Below are positions 60,237 through 64,000 of a DNA stretch of 64,000 bases, in pieces (the stretch's first letter is position 1; every line of letters begins with the position of its first letter). The stretch is from Flavobacterium hibernum (GTDB lineage: Bacteria > Bacteroidota > Bacteroidia > Flavobacteriales > Flavobacteriaceae): contig NZ_JPRK01000002.1 of NCBI RefSeq assembly GCF_000832125.1, positions 248,001-312,000 of the forward strand, in the 5' to 3' direction. The notes below the pieces were generated by a model that was not told the DNA's origin, ran no database searches, and was given only the letters and a program-made list of their open reading frames with translations. The position numbers were made by a program, and so were the translations under genes.

Positions 60237-61837
60237 GCACCGATGAGCAGGCTGAGAAAGGCTTCTCGCAGCGCAATCAGGAAGAGATGCTTAGAAAGTA
60301 CTGCAGCATCAACAGAATTCAGATACGCAATGTGATCTACGAAGACCATTCGGCAAAAACTTTCAACAGGCCGCAATGGAAAAAATTTCTCGCCGACATA
60401 AAAAAGCACAAAAATAAAATAAGCCTGGTTCTTTTTATGAAATGGGACAGGTTCAGCCGCAATGCGGGCGATGCTTATCAGATGATAAATCAATTAAGGG
60501 TTTTAGGGGTCGAACCGCAGGCAATTGAACAGCCGTTAGATTTAAGCGTTCCGGAAAACAAAATGATGCTCGCCTTTTATCTCGCTGCGCCTGAGGTTGA
60601 AAACGACCGCAGGGCATTAAATACGTTTCAGGGGCTAAGAAGAGGAAAAAAAGAGGGCAGGCATATGGGGATGGCGCCTTACGGTTATACAAATAAGGTA
60701 ACCGAAGATGGAAAAAAGTACATTGCAGTTGTGGCGGAAAAAGCTGCGAACGTAGTTTGGGTATATGAACAGATTGCTAAGAATATTTTCAGTACCGAAT
60801 CAATATATCAGACTGCCAAAGAAAAGGGCATGGGAATCTCCAAGAATAACATGTGGCTGATTATAAGAAATCCGCTGTACTGCGGAATGATAGTAGTTCC
60901 AAAGTATCGCGATGAGGAGGAAAGGCTTGTTAAGGGGCAGCATGATGCAATAATCAGCCAAGATCTGTTCTATAAAGTTCAGGATATACTCAACAGTAAA
61001 GCACGGACCTACAGGCCAAAAATCAAGACAATTGAGAATTTTCCGCTCAGGGGCTTTTTTGTCTGTCCTGAATGCGGGCAGAAATTGGGAGGCAGCAAGT
61101 GCAGGGGGAGAAGCAGAGACTACTACTATTACCACTGCGATAAATTATGCAAGTGGAGGGTAAATTCCGAAATGGCCAATAGTGTATTTAAAGGGCATTT
61201 AAATAAGTTCAAGCCTTTGGTCGAAGTAAGAAAATTATACAGTGCAGTTCTGCTTGAAGCATACAGAGAACATACAGGATTAGTTATAAATGAGAAAAAG
61301 AAATCCTTGGAACAGATTGGGGTTTACGAAAAAAAACTGGCTGTTGCCAGAAACCTGCTGGTTACCGAGAAGATAGATGCCGATGACTATCATTTAATGA
61401 AGACAGAATACAATGCTGAGATCAGCAGGCTTGAAAATGAGATTGGAAATGTGGATGAAGACAGAGCCAATATTGAATCTTTAATGAACACAGGACTGCA
61501 AAACCTAATAAAACTCGGCGAGGCCTTTGGTGACGGGTCTTTAGTGGATTCCAGAGAGATAATCGGTTTAATTTTTCCTGAAAATTTCACATTTCAAAAC
61601 AATAAAATCCAAACCGGTAGGGTCAACGAAATGTTCAAGTGTATCTATCTGGTAAACAATAGATTACGGGCAAAAAAAAACGGAACAAAAGATGATATTT
61701 TTCTTTTGTCCCGAGTAGTGACCTCTACGATACAATTTACAAACCGCCATCTTTTGGACGATTTAAAAGCGCTTTCGAGTATAAATAAATTGAATGATAA
61801 TGTGCTTGAATGCAGTTGCTTAAGTGTTGCGGCTTAA
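60203..61837 (+). CDS. Large serine recombinase (resolvase/invertase-type integrase)
   Basis: A 544-residue recombinase. The resolvase domain has the nucleophile Ser12 in YIRVSTDEQAEKG and Arg residues in KWDRFSRNAGD. The recombinase domain (GRHMGMAPYGYTN...; NPLYCGMIV) precedes a zinc-ribbon (FFVCPECGQKLGG...YYHCDKLCKW) and a coiled coil (about residues 360-430). The start is a GTG inside the preceding gene; a stop lies just upstream in frame. The normal 5-7 residues before YIRVS are replaced by MHHGTFP, suggesting that the 5' end borders a recombination joint. Confidence 0.92.
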   Translation: MHHGTFPYIRVSTDEQAEKGFSQRNQEEMLRKYCSINRIQIRNVIYEDHSAKTFNRPQWKKFLADIKKHKNKISLVLFMKWDRFSRNAGDAYQMINQLRVLGVEPQAIEQPLDLSVPENKMMLAFYLAAPEVENDRRALNTFQGLRRGKKEGRHMGMAPYGYTNKVTEDGKKYIAVVAEKAANVVWVYEQIAKNIFSTESIYQTAKEKGMGISKNNMWLIIRNPLYCGMIVVPKYRDEEERLVKGQHDAIISQDLFYKVQDILNSKARTYRPKIKTIENFPLRGFFVCPECGQKLGGSKCRGRSRDYYYYHCDKLCKWRVNSEMANSVFKGHLNKFKPLVEVRKLYSAVLLEAYREHTGLVINEKKKSLEQIGVYEKKLAVARNLLVTEKIDADDYHLMKTEYNAEISRLENEIGNVDEDRANIESLMNTGLQNLIKLGEAFGDGSLVDSREIIGLIFPENFTFQNNKIQTGRVNEMFKCIYLVNNRLRAKKNGTKDDIFLLSRVVTSTIQFTNRHLLDDLKALSSINKLNDNVLECSCLSVAA

Positions 61838-61907
61838 AAGTTTTTTCTTATTTTGGGTTTAAAATTCGCAACATAAATCGCATAAATTTCTTACAGAAAT
61901 TTAAAGA

Positions 61908-61935
61908 GTACAATTGGGTACAATAAAAATTGTAC
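61908..61935. repeat. GTACAAT direct and inverted repeats
   Basis: GTACAAT occurs at 61908-61914 and 61918-61924 (10-bp spacing, one helical turn), with the inverted copy ATTGTAC at 61929-61935. It lies between the serine recombinase and the HTH gene and could be the regulator's operator or a recombination site. Confidence 0.5.
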
Positions 61936-62048
61936 TTGTAGAGATTTTTAGGTATTTGTTCCTTTGTTTGAAACTAAATCATAAAGTTCTGTTTCAAATT
62001 AAAAATAATATGAATACAGTAAAAGTGTATAATGAATTATAAAAATAA

Positions 62049-62330
62049 ATGATGAGTGATGATGTAGTAACAAAAGAAGATTTAAAACAGTTTAGTCTTC
62101 TTTTATTGGATAAAATAGAAAGCCTTTTAGAGAAATCTAGTTTTGTAAAAAGCGAGACAAATGATCCTGAATGGATTAAAAGTAAGTCAGTGAGAAAATT
62201 ACTTGATATTTCAGCTGGTTCGGTTCAGAATCTTAGAACTACTCAAAAAGTGCGTTTTAAGAAAGTGCTTGGTTCGTATTATTATAATAGAGTGGATCTT
62301 GAAAAACTTTTTACAGATGAAAAAAGATAG
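62049..62330 (+). CDS. Excisionase-like helix-turn-helix protein
   Basis: A 93-residue protein: an N-terminal helix (VTKEDLKQFSLLLLDKIESLLEK) and a MerR/excisionase-type winged helix (WIKSKSVRKLLDISAGSVQNLRTTQKVRFKKVLGSYYYNRVDLEKLF). Such proteins are common next to Bacteroidetes integrases and act as excision factors or regulators. An adjacent in-frame ATG (62052) is equally possible. The next gene overlaps its end by 14 bp. Confidence 0.82.
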   Translation: MMSDDVVTKEDLKQFSLLLLDKIESLLEKSSFVKSETNDPEWIKSKSVRKLLDISAGSVQNLRTTQKVRFKKVLGSYYYNRVDLEKLFTDEKR

Positions 62331-62637
62331 TGGATTAAAACAAAGAAATATTATGAGTTACTTATCGATGTATATTGATGATCCCCAACTTAATGTCTGG
62401 CATTTATCAATTTTGACAGCGATACTGGGGTTAGGGTATAGGCAGGGGCAGAGTAAGAGGATAAAAGTCAGTCGTAGCAAAATTATGGAGTTGTCGCACG
62501 TGAACACGTTACCGACTTATCATAAGTATTTTAAACAGCTTCAGGATTTAGGATACATTAAGTACACTCCATCTTATCATCCCGGCTATAAAAGTGAAGT
62601 AAAACTATGTAAGAAGAGGTTGTCTCTGAATATTTGA
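62317..62637 (+). CDS. Winged-helix regulator of a mobile element
   Basis: A 106-residue protein. The ATG at 62317 (MKKDSGLKQRNIMSYLSMY) is preferred over the longer frame from 62203, which would lie wholly inside the previous gene. Residues ~45-95 (RIKVSRSKIMELSHVNTLPTYHKYFKQLQDLGYIKYTPSY) form a winged helix like replication or plasmid-type regulators. It overlaps the excisionase-like gene by 14 bp and ends within a terminator. Confidence 0.75.
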   Translation: MKKDSGLKQRNIMSYLSMYIDDPQLNVWHLSILTAILGLGYRQGQSKRIKVSRSKIMELSHVNTLPTYHKYFKQLQDLGYIKYTPSYHPGYKSEVKLCKKRLSLNI

Positions 62638-62650
62638 GACAGCCTCTTTT
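62615..62650 (+). terminator. Terminator overlapping the 3' end of the HTH operon
   Basis: AGAGGTTGTCTC / GAGACAGCCTCT form a 12-bp stem with one G-T pair, followed by TTT. The stop codon lies in the loop and right arm. It faces the convergent tyrosine integrase gene. Confidence 0.8.
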
Positions 62651-62678
62651 AGTTTAGAATACACTTTGAAATTATTTA

Positions 62679-63986
62679 TCAAGAAGGAATGTTGTATTTC
62701 TTTTTAATTGCCTGAATTTCTTTTTCCAGCCTGCTGAGAACTGCTAGGTCTGGCTTGGACATTTTGGATTCAGTTTTATTTAATTTCTTGTTCAGAATTG
62801 ACATTTCACGTCCAATTGTTGCCTGCTCTGTTATCGCGTATGCTTCAGTCTGTTTTACTGATGCATGGCCTAGAAGTTCTTTAACTACGTTTATAGGAAC
62901 GTTATTGTTAAGTGTGACAGTACTGCCAAATGTGCGCCGGGCTATGTGAGTATTAAGTGTAAATGGAAACCCACACAAGACCGCAACCTCTTTAAGGTAC
63001 TCATTCATTTTCTGATTCGATGAGACAGGCAATACAGATTTGCGCTGTATACATAACGGATGCTCTTTATATTTTTCAACTATTTGCAGTGCCTGAGGAA
63101 GAAGTGGTACATTGGTGGTGGAATTTGTTTTCTGTCTTTCAGACATAATCCATAAATTGCCGTCAATGCCCTCTTTTATATCCGTTTTCTTTAATTGATA
63201 AGCATCGATGTAGGCCAGTCCAGTGTAGCACTGGAAGACAAAAACATCCCTTACGACATTGAGCCTGTCCGTTGTGAAATAATGCCTTTCTAGTTCATGC
63301 AATTCCTGAGCGGTGAGTGGTTTTTTTACCAGTTTTGTTTTACGTCCTTTAAAGTTCTTAAAAGGATCTTTAGTGATTAATTCCTTATCGATCGCGCGGA
63401 TGACAATCTTTTTGAAATTTGCAATGTATTTAAGGGTGGTGTTATTACTGCAGTCGCGCACGGTTCTAAGGTAAAACTCAAAATCCTTAACAAACTCGAG
63501 ATTCAAATCCGCAAATTCAAGGTCATCTTTTTTAAGTTTGAATTTGATAAAAGCGGTTAAATGGTTTTTAGTGATTGTAAATCTGTCAAGAGTACCTTTT
63601 GCATAGCCTCTTCCAAGCAGCGCTTCCATTTCGTCATTATGCTTTTGAAATTCTTCCAGCACCTTAATCTTAGGTGCTGATCTTCCCAGAACCTCGTCCA
63701 TAATTTTCTCAGCGGTTATAAATTTGCCGCTGTACATCATTTCGGTTTTGATTTCATTGATTTTTAAAGTCAGGGAATCCAAAAAGAAGTTTATCGACTT
63801 TGCATCTTCCTTTGACCCGACTGCTCTTTCAAACCTTTGATCCCATCGTGTATTATCCCATTTTCTTTTAGTTGAACTTTCCTTACGGATACCGTCAACA
63901 GTGATTCTGAAATATACGATCCATTCTTTACTTTCTATTTTGGGTCTTTTTAAAAAGAATCCCAAACCAAAACTGCTTTCCAACAT
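62679..63986 (-). CDS. Tyrosine site-specific integrase (Bacteroidetes CTn/phage type)
   Basis: A 435-residue integrase. The N-terminal arm-type DNA-binding domain is followed by a SAM-like core-binding domain (about residues 105-210) and a catalytic domain. Catalytic positions seen are His347-x-x-Arg350 (HIARRTF), His374 (LLGHAS) and Tyr383 (TEAYAI), with a Lys in SERQKT. The first canonical Arg is replaced in QCYTGLAYID, as in IntDOT-like enzymes. It integrates or excises a mobile element by strand exchange at att sites. It lies at the window edge, so which side the element occupies is unknown. Confidence 0.93.
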   Translation of the reverse strand: MLESSFGLGFFLKRPKIESKEWIVYFRITVDGIRKESSTKRKWDNTRWDQRFERAVGSKEDAKSINFFLDSLTLKINEIKTEMMYSGKFITAEKIMDEVLGRSAPKIKVLEEFQKHNDEMEALLGRGYAKGTLDRFTITKNHLTAFIKFKLKKDDLEFADLNLEFVKDFEFYLRTVRDCSNNTTLKYIANFKKIVIRAIDKELITKDPFKNFKGRKTKLVKKPLTAQELHELERHYFTTDRLNVVRDVFVFQCYTGLAYIDAYQLKKTDIKEGIDGNLWIMSERQKTNSTTNVPLLPQALQIVEKYKEHPLCIQRKSVLPVSSNQKMNEYLKEVAVLCGFPFTLNTHIARRTFGSTVTLNNNVPINVVKELLGHASVKQTEAYAITEQATIGREMSILNKKLNKTESKMSKPDLAVLSRLEKEIQAIKKKYNIPS

Positions 63987-64000
63987 AATCCTACTTTTTA

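Overview
The window looks like chromosome of a Flavobacteriaceae bacterium, most likely Flavobacterium. Evidence: SusC/SusD pair, DUF6520- and DUF6660-type small proteins, a CzcA fused to its own outer-membrane factor, Bacteroidetes-type promoters (TAnnTTTG at -7), few Shine-Dalgarno sites, and Bacteroidetes-type tyrosine integrase. Base composition is patchy. The metal, membrane and SOS blocks are richer in G+C and CTG/CAG codons. The segments at about 1-2.7 kb, 30.7-36.9 kb and 46.7-64 kb are visibly AT-rich and hold most of the accessory genes.

Layout. 1-2.7 kb: 3' end of an HTH-tailed protein followed by a large subtilase, a possible defence pair. 2.84-5.45 kb: an IS21-family element (istA/istB) that cuts off the 3' end of an aspartoacylase-like gene, which has itself lost its zinc ligands. 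6.7-9.9 kb: small exported proteins, a DUF6602 nuclease-like protein and a GNAT acetyltransferase. 10.2-20.7 kb: heavy-metal efflux block (DUF6660 protein, CzcA-OMF fusion, CzcB, Fur-family regulator, bestrophin, MgtC-like protein, Zn/Cd P-type ATPase). 21.6-30.1 kb: envelope-lipid block, all on the minus strand (PAP2 phosphatase, phosphoethanolamine transferase, DUF1345, OmpR-type response regulator and histidine kinase, LTA-synthase-like sulfatase, diacylglycerol kinase). The three operons of this block share a conserved 27-bp upstream box, probably the operator of the local response regulator.

30.7-36.9 kb: a two-gene operon of an MBL-fold hydrolase and a 1706-residue protein with a trypsin-like protease, a P-loop NTPase and a very long helical C-terminus. 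It resembles the Avs (STAND NTPase) antiphage class. 36.9-40.8 kb: small hypothetical genes, a DUF1810 protein and a SOS-associated SRAP peptidase. 40.9-45.1 kb: an error-prone replication pair (DnaE-type polymerase and an intact Y-family polymerase) with a palindromic operator candidate. 45.5-46.4 kb: a CheY-like regulator and a DUF6965-like protein. 46.7-55.8 kb: MauE-like membrane protein with a beta-propeller-like tail, a four-cysteine exported peptide, an S9 peptidase and a SusCD pair.

55.8-64 kb: mobile or defence region. It contains a 114-bp nested inverted-repeat structure, an XRE-like regulator, a small membrane protein, a PD-(D/E)XK-like protein, a Lit-like HExxH metallopeptidase and an unknown protein. 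These are followed by a large serine recombinase whose start overlaps the preceding gene, two HTH proteins and a tyrosine integrase. The best candidates for undescribed biology are the MBL/protease-NTPase operon, the nuclease/Lit-like/unknown trio next to the recombinase, and the nested inverted repeat. No rRNA, tRNA or CRISPR array was seen.
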